From: CADEED01 sp963842515
GTDB taxonomy: Bacteria > Pseudomonadota > Gammaproteobacteria > Steroidobacterales > Steroidobacteraceae
Direction of reading: 5' to 3'
DNA length: 64,000 nucleotides
Assembly (NCBI GenBank): GCA_963842515.1
Contig: CAWJGO010000002.1
Location: 806,001-870,000, forward strand
Made by a program: the position numbers and the translations under genes. Of the stretch, positions 23,313 through 32,829 are shown piece by piece (within the stretch, counting starts at the first letter, position 1; every line of letters begins with the position of its first letter). The notes under the pieces are model-generated. The model made no database searches. It was not told the origin of the DNA and worked only from the letters and a program-made list of their open reading frames with translations.

Positions 23313-24470
23313 ATGAGCGACAAGGACCGACGCGACTTTCTGCAGAAGGTCGGGCTGGCAGGCGTGATTTCGGCGATGGCGCCCGCGGCGTCCGGGCAAG
23401 CCTCCGGTGCGTTTACCGTGGATCCGGCGAATACCTCGACGCCCGAGATAAAGCCCACGCATTCGATCAAATTCGCCGCCATCGGCCTCGACCACGCGCA
23501 CATCTTTGGAATGATCGCGGCGATCCAGCGCGGCGGCGGAACGCTCGTGGCATTCCACGCCACCGATCCGGCACAGATCGCAGATTTCAAGAAGCGTTAT
23601 GGAGAGGTGAAGCTGGCCAGCGAAGAGGAGATCCTCGACGACAAAACCATCCAGTTGGTCGCCGGCGCGCCCATTCCCGACCTGCGCGCGCCGCTCGGCG
23701 TTCGCGTCATGAAGTCAGGCAAGGATTACCTCGCCGACAAGCCGGGCATCACCACGCTCAAGCAACTTGCCGAAGTGCGCAAGGCAGTCAAAGAAACCAG
23801 CCGCAAGTTCGCCATCATGTACTCGGAGCGGCTCGAGGTGCGCTCCGCCGTGTATGCGGGCGAGCTCATCAGGCAAGGCGCCATCGGCCGTGTGGTGCAG
23901 ACCGTGAACCTCGCGCCGCATCGCGTGAACGCGCCGAGCCGCCCGGCGTGGTTTTTCGACAAGGCTCGTTACGGTGGCATCCTCTGCGACATCGGCTCGC
24001 ACCAGGCCGATCAATTCCTTTATTACACCAACAGCACCAAGGCGAAGGTCGTGGCGGCCCAGACCGGCAATGTCGCCTACCCGCAGTATCCGAATTTCGA
24101 AGACTTCGGTGACATGGTGATGTCGGGCAATGGCGGTACGGGTTATGTGCGGGTGGACTGGTACACGCCCGATGGCCTTCCGACCTGGGGCGATGGACGC
24201 CTGTTCGTGCTCGGCACCGAGGGCTACATCGAGCTGCGCAAATACGTCAACGTGGCTTCGGGCCTCGAAGGTGGCAATCACCTCTACATCGTCGACAAGA
24301 AACAGGCGCGCTACATCGATTGCAAGAACGTGCAGCTGCCGTTCGGTCCGCAGTTCGTCGCGGACATCGTGAACCGCACGCAGATCGCGCAGGACCAGGA
24401 ACAGGCGCTGCTCGCCGCCGAGCTGGTTCTCGAGGCGCAAAAGGTTGCCTCGCGGCCCATCACGAATTGA
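23313..24470 (+). CDS. Gfo/Idh/MocA family oxidoreductase, probably exported
   Basis: A 385-aa NAD(P)-dependent oxidoreductase homologue. The N-terminus (SDKDRRDFLQKVGLAGVISAMAP) carries a twin-arginine-like motif and hydrophobic core, suggesting Tat export with bound cofactor. A Rossmann fold follows (IKFAAIGLDHAHIFGMIAAI) and then the Gfo/Idh/MocA C-terminal domain with DIGSHQADQFLYY, similar to the family's D-x-G-x-H. The usual EKP motif is replaced by DKPGITT at about residue 148, so the catalytic Lys is retained. The substrate is probably a sugar or inositol derivative, unproven. The gene is followed 13 bp later by the esterase gene on the same strand. Confidence 0.82.
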   Translation: MSDKDRRDFLQKVGLAGVISAMAPAASGQASGAFTVDPANTSTPEIKPTHSIKFAAIGLDHAHIFGMIAAIQRGGGTLVAFHATDPAQIADFKKRYGEVKLASEEEILDDKTIQLVAGAPIPDLRAPLGVRVMKSGKDYLADKPGITTLKQLAEVRKAVKETSRKFAIMYSERLEVRSAVYAGELIRQGAIGRVVQTVNLAPHRVNAPSRPAWFFDKARYGGILCDIGSHQADQFLYYTNSTKAKVVAAQTGNVAYPQYPNFEDFGDMVMSGNGGTGYVRVDWYTPDGLPTWGDGRLFVLGTEGYIELRKYVNVASGLEGGNHLYIVDKKQARYIDCKNVQLPFGPQFVADIVNRTQIAQDQEQALLAAELVLEAQKVASRPITN

Positions 24471-24483
24471 TCGAAGGGGATCC

Positions 24484-26526
24484 ATGAAGCCGTCACGCGG
24501 GCCGCTCATCGCGGCATTGTTCGTTTGCGCCGCCGCGCTGGCGGATGAATCGGCCGGCCCAGTCTACGTGCCGTACCAGCCATCGGGCATCTATGCGCTC
24601 GGCGAAACCGCCGGCTGGAACGTCACGCTGCCGTGGAGCGCAGCGCCAGTGACCTACGTGATCCGCGAGAACAATCTCAACGAGATCGGCCGAGGCACGA
24701 TCAACCCTGGTCAGCCGGCGAAGATCGAGGCAAAGCTCGATCGACCGGGCATGGTGTACGTGGAGATCACCGAGATCACGCACGGCGCCACATCGCGCGC
24801 ACTGGGTGCAGCGGTGGCCCCGGAAAAGATCAGCGTCGCCGTGCCGGCACCACAGGACTTCGATGCGTTCTGGGCCACGAAGATCCGGCAACTTCGCAAG
24901 GTGCCGGCCAGACCTGAGCTCACGTTCAAACCCAGCGACAAGGACGGCGTCGATTTCGCCATCCTCAAGATGCAGCACATCGACGGCAAACATGTCTGGG
25001 GCCAGGTGGCCAAGCCGCACACCCCCGCAGGTGACAAACCAGCCAGGAAAAAACATCCGGGCCTGGTGATCCTGCAATGGGCCAGCCCGCCCTACCCACT
25101 CGACAAGGCCTGGGTTACCGACCGCGCCGCCGAAGGCTGGCTCGCGGTGAACATCGAGCCTCACGACGTCATGCCCGACCAGCCCAAGTCGTACTACGAC
25201 GCGCTGCCCGAGGAACTCAAGAACTACAACACCATCGAGACGCGCAACCGGGACAAGAATTACTTCTTATATATGTACCTGGCGGCTTTCCGCGCGGTCG
25301 ACTATCTCGCCGGCCGCCCGGACTGGGACGGCAAGACGCTGGTCGTGACCGGGACCAGCATGGGTGGCCAGCAGGCGCTGTGCGCTGCCGGACTGCATCC
25401 GAAAGTTACCGCCATGGTGGTGAACGTGCCGGCCGGCGCGGACGTGAACGGCACGGCGCATGGGCGCAAGACTGGATATCCGTTCTGGGACGCGAACGAT
25501 CCGCAGGTGCTCAAGACCGCCGAATATTTCGACACGGCGAATTGCGCGGCGCGCATCACGGTGCCATCACTGGTGTCGATGGGATTCATCGACACGGCAA
25601 CGCCGCCGGTGGGTATCTGGGCCGCGTACAACCAGCTCAAAGGACCAAAGGAAGCGGCGCCGATGCCCCAGTCGCCGCACAACCACCTGGCAACCGCCGA
25701 ACAGTCGCTGCCCTGGACGCAGCGCTCGACCGCCTGGCTGAACGCGCTGCTTGCCGGGAAGCCGCCTATCGAGGCTGCGGATGTGGCCACGCCGCGCACC
25801 GACAAGAACTCGATGCTGGCGCACGATCAACTGCTCGCCAAGCGCAAGGCCGGCCAGATCGACGTGTACTTCATGGGCGATTCGATCACGCGCCGCTGGG
25901 GCGCGAGCGACGATCAGTACAGCCAGTTGCTTGCCAACTGGCGTGCGAATTTCACCGGCTGGAATGCTGCGGACTTCGGCTGGGGCGGCGACAAGACGCA
26001 GCACATGTTGTGGCGTCTGCAGAACGGCGAGCTCGACGGCATCAAGCCGAAAATCGTGGTGCTCATGGCCGGCACTAACAATGTGGGACGTGCAACGCCG
26101 CTGGGAACCGCCGACCAGAGCGCCGCGGAAGTAGCGCGCGGCGTCAGCGCTGTTGTCAGAGAAATCCGCAAACGCGCGCCAGAGGCGACCGTCGTGATCA
26201 CCGGCATCACACCGCGCAATGACAACATGGCGGTCATGCCAGTCATCAACCGGGCCAACTCTGAAATCGCCAGGCTCGCCGACGGAAAGACGATACGTTA
26301 CATAAACCTAAACCAGCAGCTCGCCCACCCGAACAACCGGCTGCGCGACGGCATGGCGTACGACGCCCTGCATCTGACGCCGAAGGCGTATCAGGTCTGG
26401 GCCGACGCATTGAAACCGATTTTCACCGAGATTCTTGGACCTCCGGCCGCGACCGACCGCGCGCCGCCGCCGACCGGTGATCCCAGTGCTCAGACGACCG
26501 CGAAAACGACGCCGCAAAAGCCGTGA
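24484..26526 (+). CDS. Two-domain esterase: CE7-type acetyl esterase plus SGNH/GDSL hydrolase
   Basis: A 680-aa exported protein (signal peptide to about residue 20). Residues about 25-430 hold a beta-rich leader and an alpha/beta hydrolase of the acetylxylan esterase/cephalosporin-C deacetylase type, with the nucleophile Ser in GTSMGGQQALCAA and an Asp-containing block FIDTATPPVG; the catalytic His probably lies in the segment around SPHNHLA. Residues about 450-650 form an SGNH hydrolase: block I YFMGDSITRRWG, GWGGDKTQHMLWR, block III MAGTNNVGRAT and block V YDALHLTPKAY. Both sets of catalytic residues look intact. It probably removes acetyl groups from plant polysaccharides. A Pro/Thr-rich tail ends the protein. 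An AAGGGGA ribosome site precedes the ATG. Confidence 0.87.
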   Translation: MKPSRGPLIAALFVCAAALADESAGPVYVPYQPSGIYALGETAGWNVTLPWSAAPVTYVIRENNLNEIGRGTINPGQPAKIEAKLDRPGMVYVEITEITHGATSRALGAAVAPEKISVAVPAPQDFDAFWATKIRQLRKVPARPELTFKPSDKDGVDFAILKMQHIDGKHVWGQVAKPHTPAGDKPARKKHPGLVILQWASPPYPLDKAWVTDRAAEGWLAVNIEPHDVMPDQPKSYYDALPEELKNYNTIETRNRDKNYFLYMYLAAFRAVDYLAGRPDWDGKTLVVTGTSMGGQQALCAAGLHPKVTAMVVNVPAGADVNGTAHGRKTGYPFWDANDPQVLKTAEYFDTANCAARITVPSLVSMGFIDTATPPVGIWAAYNQLKGPKEAAPMPQSPHNHLATAEQSLPWTQRSTAWLNALLAGKPPIEAADVATPRTDKNSMLAHDQLLAKRKAGQIDVYFMGDSITRRWGASDDQYSQLLANWRANFTGWNAADFGWGGDKTQHMLWRLQNGELDGIKPKIVVLMAGTNNVGRATPLGTADQSAAEVARGVSAVVREIRKRAPEATVVITGITPRNDNMAVMPVINRANSEIARLADGKTIRYINLNQQLAHPNNRLRDGMAYDALHLTPKAYQVWADALKPIFTEILGPPAATDRAPPPTGDPSAQTTAKTTPQKP

Positions 26527-26580
26527 CCTGCGACGCCGCTCGGCGCAAGATAAGCGCAGGGAGAGTCTCGGAGGTCTCGG

Positions 26581-28248
26581 GTGTTCAGGCCCGCGTACGC
26601 CAGTGCGTATCGAGATGCAGCGCTCGTCATAAGCCGGGCGTCGGCAAAGTTTTGGTCTGCATTTCGTCCGCATCGTGACGTAAGCACATCTTTCGGAATT
26701 TCCGCCGCCGTGCACCTGCTCCTGCTGCTCGGAATCGGCAGCGCGCTTTACGACGAGGGCACCGACGACGCCGACATCCCGGAGCTGTCGGTACAGCTCG
26801 AAACGCGCGATGGGCCAAATGATGAGCAGTTCACCGAAGCTTCGCTGCCGCAGCCCGCGCCGGATCCCGTCGAAGACGTGCTCGACGACCCCGGCACCGG
26901 CGAGCAGACGGTCGATGCGCCGGCGCTCGCCAGTGCCGAGCCGGTGCTCGAGGCGACCCCCGACGTCACACAGCTCGAGGCTCCGGCAGCGATCGTCGAA
27001 CCCGCACCCGCGGCCGGCACGGTACTAACTACCACGGGCGCGTCGGCCGACGCGGTGCCGCTGGTCAGCGAACCCGACCCGCAAGGCGCTGCCGAGGTCA
27101 TGCCGCAGCCCGAGCAGGTCATGCTCACGCGCAACGTCAAGGAAGTCGTGCAGAAGTTGCTCGACACCAACATGTTGTCGACTTCCTTGAGCTGGCAGCA
27201 GGACGGGCAGCAATACTCGGCGCGCGTGATGCGTCAACCCGCCGCCGACAGCACCGGCCTCGAGCAGGTGATCGCCGAGATCGTCACCAGCAAGGACGGC
27301 AAGCGGATGAAGACGCGCCTGTCACTCAAGCGCCTGGCGTTCTCGCACTTCACGCAGCTCGTGAACAACTGGGACCCGAACATCATGTTGCACGACGACG
27401 TGATCGACGGGCGCTTCCACAGCAATTCGGAGATTTCCTTGAGCGCCATGCATGGCGTGAAGCCGCGTTTCTTCGGCAAGGTCACCACCGCCGCGCAAAA
27501 AGTGACCTTCAACAGTTTCAATACGCGGCGAAACAAGGACGTGTTCCAGGGCGGCTTCGAGACGAGAACCGACCGCGTGACCTTGCCGCGCGACATGCCG
27601 GACGTGGTCAACGGCGGTGGCGAGATCAACCGCCGTGCGTTTGCCGAGGACACGCGCATCATTTTCAACGCCGACGGCAGCTACGTGTGGCGGCACGCCA
27701 ATGGCGAGGGCGACCTGCAACGCGCCGATCCTTCTGAACAGCCGCAATACCTCATCGGCGAAAAGGGCGCGAAACTCTATGTGCGCGGCACGGTGCGCGG
27801 CGTCTTCACGGTCTATTCGCCCTCCGACATCGAGATCGAAGACGATCTGGTCTATCTGAAGGACCCTCGCCAGACCGTCATCTCGCGCGACTTCCTTGCG
27901 CTCATTTCCGGCCGCGACATCAAGATCTCGGCTACCGAGGTCACCGGACCCGGTGACCTCACGGTGCACGCCGCGCTGTTTGCACGCCGGCGCTTCTTTA
28001 CCGAGGCGATCGACCACGCAACACCAGCCACCATGTTCATCTACGGCAGCCTGACCGCAGGCACGATTTCGGCCACCGAACCTCGCTACGCCACCAAGCT
28101 CGACTACGACAAGCGCTTCGAATACCTGCGGCCGGCAAACTTCCCGATGACGCGGCGTTATGAGGTCGATTCCTGGGACCAGGACTGGCGGGAGGTCCAG
28201 GGGGGCGAATCCGAGGCTGCCGCGGGGAATCTCGCCCAGTCCCAGTAG
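26581..28248 (+). CDS. TonB-like membrane-anchored protein of unknown function
   Basis: A 555-aa protein starting at GTG 26581 (GGAGG 7 nt upstream). A basic N-terminus of about 35 residues is followed by one helix (FGISAAVHLLLLLGIGSAL, about 39-57), an acidic Pro/Ala-rich periplasmic stretch to about residue 180, and a soluble domain with VVQKLLDTNMLSTSLSWQQDGQQYSARV at its start and many beta-like segments. The N-terminal half is built like TonB or GspC, but I see no TonB C-terminal domain. The C-terminal domain is unfamiliar to me. It lies 113 bp before the helicase gene on the same strand. Confidence 0.6.
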   Translation: MFRPAYASAYRDAALVISRASAKFWSAFRPHRDVSTSFGISAAVHLLLLLGIGSALYDEGTDDADIPELSVQLETRDGPNDEQFTEASLPQPAPDPVEDVLDDPGTGEQTVDAPALASAEPVLEATPDVTQLEAPAAIVEPAPAAGTVLTTTGASADAVPLVSEPDPQGAAEVMPQPEQVMLTRNVKEVVQKLLDTNMLSTSLSWQQDGQQYSARVMRQPAADSTGLEQVIAEIVTSKDGKRMKTRLSLKRLAFSHFTQLVNNWDPNIMLHDDVIDGRFHSNSEISLSAMHGVKPRFFGKVTTAAQKVTFNSFNTRRNKDVFQGGFETRTDRVTLPRDMPDVVNGGGEINRRAFAEDTRIIFNADGSYVWRHANGEGDLQRADPSEQPQYLIGEKGAKLYVRGTVRGVFTVYSPSDIEIEDDLVYLKDPRQTVISRDFLALISGRDIKISATEVTGPGDLTVHAALFARRRFFTEAIDHATPATMFIYGSLTAGTISATEPRYATKLDYDKRFEYLRPANFPMTRRYEVDSWDQDWREVQGGESEAAAGNLAQSQ

Positions 28249-28361
28249 CCCAAAGCAGCAGCTTCAGCGGTGTTTTCGGCCGCAATTGACAAATCGCGTG
28301 CTCCGACCCTCCATTCCGCGTACATTGCGCGCCCCCCGCCGACCCTTCCGAGCAACCCTAA

Positions 28362-30530
28362 GTGTCTGAAATTACAAGTTTGCCCAGCTTCTCCGAGCTC
28401 GGCCTCAGCGATGCCGTCGTCGCCGCTTTGCAAGAAGTCGGTTACGAAACGCCCACGCCCATCCAGGCGCAAACCATTCCCGTGATTCTCGGCGGAGCTG
28501 ATTTGCTCGGCCAGGCCCAGACCGGCACCGGCAAGACGGCGGCATTCGCGTTGCCCATCCTTTCCAAGATCGACGTGGAGCTGCGTGCGACGCAGGCATT
28601 GATCCTCTGCCCGACGCGCGAGCTCGCGATCCAGGTAGCCGAGGCTTTTCAGAAATACGCCGCGAAGATGCCCGGCTTCCATGTGCTGCCGATCTACGGT
28701 GGCCAGAGCTACACCCCGCAGCTCAAGGGTCTGAAGCGCGGCGCACACGTGGTGGTCGGCACGCCGGGCCGCGTGCTCGATCACGTAAAAAGCGGCGCGT
28801 TAAACCTCGAAGCGCTCAAGTTCCTCGTACTCGATGAAGGCGACGAGATGCTGCAGATGGGCTTCGTCGATGACATCGAATTCCTGTTCCAGCAGACGCC
28901 AAAAGAAAAGCAGGTAGCGCTGTTCACCGCGACGCTGCCACATTCCATCCGCCGCATCGCCCAGACCCACATGGTGGATCCGCGCGAGATCAGCGTGCAG
29001 TCGCGCGGCGAAGCCGCACCGAAAATCCGCCAGCGTTACTGGATGGTCAGCGGCCTGCACAAGCTCGACGCGCTGACGCGCGTGCTCGAGTCCGAGCGCT
29101 TCGACGCCATGCTGGTGTTCGTGCGCACCAAGATCGAAACGGTCGATCTGGCGCAGCGCCTGGAAGCGCGCGGCTTCGCGGCCTCCGCGTTGAACGGCGA
29201 CATGGAGCAGCGCCAGCGCGAGCAGATGATCGCGCAACTCAAGAACGGGAAGATCGACATCCTGATCGCCACGGATGTGGCCGCGCGTGGCCTCGACGTG
29301 GATCGCATCTCGCACGTCATCAACTACGACATTCCGTACGACTCGGAAACCTACGTGCACCGCATCGGCCGCACTGGCCGCGCCGGCCGCACCGGCGACG
29401 CCATTCTGTTCGTGAGCCCGCGCGAGCGGAACATGCTGCGCGTCATCGAGCGGGTCACGCGCCAGCAGCTCGAAGAAATGAAGATGCCCAGCGTCGCCGA
29501 CGTCAATGAGCTGCGCGTGGTCAAGTTCAAGGAGAAGATCGTCGCCGCGGTGCTGTCCGGCGCAGGCAAGGAATTCCAGGGCCTGCTCGAACAGGTCGAA
29601 TCCGAAGGCAACGTTCCGGCCATCGAAATCGCCGCCGCGCTCGCCAGCATGGTGCAGGGCTCCACACCACTGTTCCTCGCGCAGAAGGCGCAGTCGGAAG
29701 AACAGAAGGCGCCACCGCGCATCGACGGCAGCGTGCCGACACAGACCTATCGCATCGAAGTCGGCCATGCGCACGGTGTGCTCCCGGGCAACATCGTCGG
29801 CGCCATCGCCAACGAGGCCGGCATCGAAGGCAAGCACATCGGCCACATCGACATCCGCGAGGATCACAGTTATGTCGATCTGCCCGGACTGCCCGATGAA
29901 ATGATGGCCAGCCTGCAGGACGTCCGCGTGCGCGGTGAGGCGATCCGCATCCAGCGCGTGGATTCCAAGCCGGACAAACCCAAGTTCAGCGGCCAGTCGC
30001 GCCGTCCGGATCGCATGGCCGAGGCCTCGCCTTCTGAAGAACGGGGCGAGCGCCGCCCCTACGCAGGCGGTGGCGGCAAGCGCTACGACAAGTCGGGCCC
30101 GAAAACCGGCGAGAAGCGTCCGTACACAGGCGGCGGCAATCGCTTCGACAAGGCTGGTGAGCCGCGTCCATTCCCGAGCCGTCGTTCCGAATCGCGTACT
30201 TACGCCGGCACACCACGCTTCAAGCGCGACGACCGTGCCCCGCGGGCCGAAGGCGGCGAGCGGCCGGCATTCGATCGCAGCAGACCAGCGCGGTTCGAAA
30301 GCTTCGCGCCCGCCGGTGCCGCCGGCGGCGACGCGCGGCCGCGCTTCGAGCGCGCCGACAAACCGGCCTACGCCGGCAAGCCACGATTCGCGGGCAAGCC
30401 CGGCTTCGGCGGAAAGCCATCCTTCGGCGCCAAACCTGAAGGCTTCAAAAAGAAGTACGTCGGCAAGGCCGCCGGTGCGAAAGGCGCCTACAAGGGTGGC
30501 AAGGCAGAACGCGCCAAGCGCAGCGGCTAG
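28362..30530 (+). CDS. deaD: DEAD-box RNA helicase, DeaD/CsdA type
   Basis: A 722-aa ATP-dependent RNA helicase for ribosome assembly and mRNA remodelling. The Q motif (FSELGLSDAVVAALQEVGYETPTPIQ, read as its parts), motif I AQTGTGKTAAF, Ia PTRELAIQV, II VLDEGDEML, III ATLPHS in place of SAT, V ATDVAARGLDVD and VI HRIGRTGRAGRTG are all present. Motif II is DEGD, an accepted D-E-x-D variant. A DbpA-like RNA-binding domain lies at about 460-530 (YRIEVGHAHGVLPGNIVGAIANEAGI in part). The last 150 residues are a Gly/Arg/Lys/Pro-rich tail with repeated GKP-F-G units. The start is GTG 28362. Length fits DeaD with an extended tail. Confidence 0.93.
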   Translation: MSEITSLPSFSELGLSDAVVAALQEVGYETPTPIQAQTIPVILGGADLLGQAQTGTGKTAAFALPILSKIDVELRATQALILCPTRELAIQVAEAFQKYAAKMPGFHVLPIYGGQSYTPQLKGLKRGAHVVVGTPGRVLDHVKSGALNLEALKFLVLDEGDEMLQMGFVDDIEFLFQQTPKEKQVALFTATLPHSIRRIAQTHMVDPREISVQSRGEAAPKIRQRYWMVSGLHKLDALTRVLESERFDAMLVFVRTKIETVDLAQRLEARGFAASALNGDMEQRQREQMIAQLKNGKIDILIATDVAARGLDVDRISHVINYDIPYDSETYVHRIGRTGRAGRTGDAILFVSPRERNMLRVIERVTRQQLEEMKMPSVADVNELRVVKFKEKIVAAVLSGAGKEFQGLLEQVESEGNVPAIEIAAALASMVQGSTPLFLAQKAQSEEQKAPPRIDGSVPTQTYRIEVGHAHGVLPGNIVGAIANEAGIEGKHIGHIDIREDHSYVDLPGLPDEMMASLQDVRVRGEAIRIQRVDSKPDKPKFSGQSRRPDRMAEASPSEERGERRPYAGGGGKRYDKSGPKTGEKRPYTGGGNRFDKAGEPRPFPSRRSESRTYAGTPRFKRDDRAPRAEGGERPAFDRSRPARFESFAPAGAAGGDARPRFERADKPAYAGKPRFAGKPGFGGKPSFGAKPEGFKKKYVGKAAGAKGAYKGGKAERAKRSG

Positions 30531-30556
30531 CGCCCCTTGGAACCGCGTCCGACTAA

Positions 30557-31212
30557 CTAGTCCACCGGACGCACCGCCTCCGGTTCCGTGCCGTTGCCTT
30601 CGTTGGTCTGCGGCAGGCGCTGTTCATCGAAGTACTGACGCATGTTCTCGAACATGTCGCCATGGACCTTTTGCTTGCCGATCGGGCAGCCGAAGAATGT
30701 CAGATTGACGATGGCGCAACCGTTGGGCAGCCGGTAAATGGAGTTGCCCTTCTCGTCGTATTCGAGGCCATCGACGCCGGGTCTCCAGCGAAACTTGCTG
30801 AGCTCCGATCGCTGCCGCTTGGTGAGCGACGCCCAGGTACCGCCGGGACCTGCGAACATCTTCGCGATGCGTTCGGCTTCGGCTTCCGCCGCCAGCACAC
30901 GCGCGACGGACTTCTTGCCCTCGATGGGCCAGTCCACGCGCTCCGGCGGCGTGATGATGGCGGAGGGCTCCTCGCGCACTCGTCGATGGCAATCTCAGGC
31001 GGCGCGAGCGTCTGCGATGGCGTTTGCAACGAGGGCAAGTCGCTCGCCACCTCGGCGCGCGGCAACGGCTCGAGATATATCGTGATGGGTTCGCTCGCGA
31101 GCCCTTCGGGCGACGGCGCGCGGCTGGCGCTGCCAACGTCGAGCAGCCAATAGATCATGAGAGCATGCGCCACCAGCACGCAGAGCCATGCTGCAGTACG
31201 CCGCCCCATCAT
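30557..31212 (-). pseudogene. TonB-like hypothetical protein broken by a frameshift
   Basis: Two overlapping minus-strand frames look like one gene. The upstream part (31212 to about 30979) encodes a single membrane helix (AAWLCVLVAHALMIYWLLD) and a Pro-rich stretch (PITIYLEPLPRAE), then its frame turns into Arg/Ser-rich noise. The downstream part (from 30979) encodes REEPSAIITPPERVDW and a conserved-looking domain with RLPNGCAIVNLTFFGCPIGK. The frames join at the codon pair around 30979-30981; one added base would fuse them. A separate coupled gene starting at GTG 30979 is possible but leaves the first frame without a sensible end. Cause could be mutation or sequencing error. The intact product would be about 218 aa. 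Confidence 0.55.
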
Positions 31213-31656
31213 TGTAGGAGTGGGACCACGGGCTCTGATCTCGGTTCCCACGACTGGCACGCCGGCAGCGCCGACAATTTCTTCGTTGCCTGCGACGTTT
31301 ACCCTCGCTGTGGCATCGCGTGCGCGCAATTGATGACCCCCGGAACAGTCCGATGCCGATCATACGGGCCGGCCGACGTCGGAACCGGCCTATGCAAGGC
31401 AACGCGTCTTCGCGGCATCCCTGCCAGCCCCCCGACGGTACAGTGCAAGCCACTATGCCGGTCCTCGTTATTCGCAGAATCCAGACCGTGGCGAATGCCG
31501 CAGCCCTGATATTCGGGTTGTGCGCCCTGGTGGCTGGTGTCGCGGTAGTCACGGCCCGCTGGATGTGAGACTCATCCCCGGCGTGGGATGAAGACTACAT
31601 TCGCCGCCGTGCCTTGGTGTATGTCGCCTTGTCAGTAAATAGCTGACATTGGCGCG
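31213..31656. other. 444-bp gap with two inverted repeats and one doubtful micro-ORF
   Basis: Between the broken TonB-like gene and the permease I see no firm gene. A 37-codon frame at 31455-31568 (+) would encode one membrane helix (VANAAALIFGLCALVAGVAVV) but lacks a ribosome site. CATCCC/GGGATG forms a hairpin at 31573-31590. TGTCAG (31630-31635) and CTGACA (31643-31648) with a 7-nt AT-rich centre lie 8 bp before the permease start and look like an operator or leader hairpin. Confidence 0.35.
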
Positions 31657-32829
31657 GTGAGCACGCCCACGCCTCTCGCCGATACCAAGCTGCGCAAAGC
31701 GATCCTCCTGCTGTCCATGCTGGCAGTGGGCACGCTGCTGTACTTCGCGCAGGACGTGTTCATTCCGGTAGCGGTTTCCCTGTTTCTGGCGATGCTGCTA
31801 ACCCCGGCAGTAGATAGATTGCATCGCTGGCACCTGCGCCGCGGGCTGGCCGTGGCGATCGTCCTCGTGGTGGTGTTCGCCGCGGCGGCGACCGCGATCA
31901 ATTCCATCTGGACGCCGGCTACCGAATGGCTGGCGCGCGCGCCACAGACCATGCGCAAGATCGATCCGCGCCTGAAACCGCTGCGGGAAATGTTCGCGCG
32001 CCTCGACGCCGTTGCAGAGCGAGCCGGCCGGCTCACCCAGGGCGACACCGTGGCAAGCGGCAGACCGGCCATCGTGACGCCGGTGGCCGGCGAAAGGACC
32101 GCCATCTCGATCACCAAGTCGTTCTTCGAGTGGATGTCCGTCATCCCGTTCACACTGTTCTTCCTGCTCGGCGGACCACCGCTGCTGGCACGCATGGGTG
32201 CATCCCTTGGCGGCAATGAGGCGAGTGCCAAATCGCTACGGCTCACCGAAGCGATTCGCCAGGAGATCGGCCGCTACTTCGGCACCATCGCCCTGATCAA
32301 CCTCGGGCTCGGCATCGCCACCGGGCTAGCGATGTATGCGCTCGGCATGCCGAACGCCATCCTCTGGGGAGTGCTGGCGGGCGTGCTGAACTTCATTCCT
32401 TACTTGGGGCCAATCGCCGCCTGCATCATTTTCGCGAGCGCGGCACTGTTGACGTTTTCAAACCTGGGGCAGGCGCTGGCCGTGCCCGGGGTGTTCATCG
32501 TGCTGCACCTCATCGAAGGCCAACTCGTGCAGCCGTTGACGGTAGGCAGGCGCTGCGAGGTGAATGCACTGGTGATATTGCTGGGGGTGTGGTTTGGCTA
32601 CGCGTTCTGGGGCATAGCCGGCGTGTTGTTAGCTACCCCCGTGCTGGTCGCACTGAAAGTAGCGGCGCAACACCACCCGACCTGGGGTGTGCTGCGCGAC
32701 TTTCTCGCCCCCAATCCTGTCTGGAATCCAAGGTCGTTGAAGCACCGGTTGCCGATCGCCCCGATGAAAGAACCCGGCGCCGGGAAGCCGGCGCCGGGTG
32801 AAGTCACCAATTCGCGCAAGTCGGCTTAA
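31657..32829 (+). CDS. AI-2E family transporter (PerM/TqsA-like permease)
   Basis: A 390-aa membrane protein with about eight helices. KAILLLSMLAVGTLLYFAQDVFIPVAVSLFLAMLLTP (first two helices), an unusually long soluble loop at about 85-145, and the C-terminal signature GVLAGVLNFIPYLGPIAACIIF and VQPLTVGRRCEVNALVILLGVWFGYAFWGIAGVLLATP identify the AI-2E exporter superfamily (PF01594). Members export autoinducer-2, sodium or other solutes, so the substrate is unknown. The start is GTG 31657 without an obvious ribosome site. The stop overlaps the convergent hemerythrin stop in a shared TTAA. Confidence 0.82.
   Translation: MSTPTPLADTKLRKAILLLSMLAVGTLLYFAQDVFIPVAVSLFLAMLLTPAVDRLHRWHLRRGLAVAIVLVVVFAAAATAINSIWTPATEWLARAPQTMRKIDPRLKPLREMFARLDAVAERAGRLTQGDTVASGRPAIVTPVAGERTAISITKSFFEWMSVIPFTLFFLLGGPPLLARMGASLGGNEASAKSLRLTEAIRQEIGRYFGTIALINLGLGIATGLAMYALGMPNAILWGVLAGVLNFIPYLGPIAACIIFASAALLTFSNLGQALAVPGVFIVLHLIEGQLVQPLTVGRRCEVNALVILLGVWFGYAFWGIAGVLLATPVLVALKVAAQHHPTWGVLRDFLAPNPVWNPRSLKHRLPIAPMKEPGAGKPAPGEVTNSRKSA
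32773..32798 (+). repeat. Perfect GC hairpin inside the permease 3' end
   Basis: CCCGGCGCCGG (32773-32783) and its exact complement (32788-32798) flank GAAG, a stable tetraloop context. It encodes GAGKPAPG in the C-terminal tail. As the two convergent genes share their stops, it may protect or end transcripts from within the coding region; there is no T-run. Confidence 0.45.

Noticed and set aside
23313..26526. Operon of the oxidoreductase and two-domain esterase with the preceding ABC genes
   Set aside because: A hairpin terminator at 23201-23227 and an 86-bp gap with little similarity of function separate them.
28830..28860. DEGD in place of DEAD in the helicase
   Set aside because: Motif II tolerates D-E-x-D; all other helicase motifs are intact, so activity is expected.
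31455..31568. 37-aa single-span membrane peptide
   Set aside because: No ribosome binding site, no coupled gene; kept only as a note in the gap entry.
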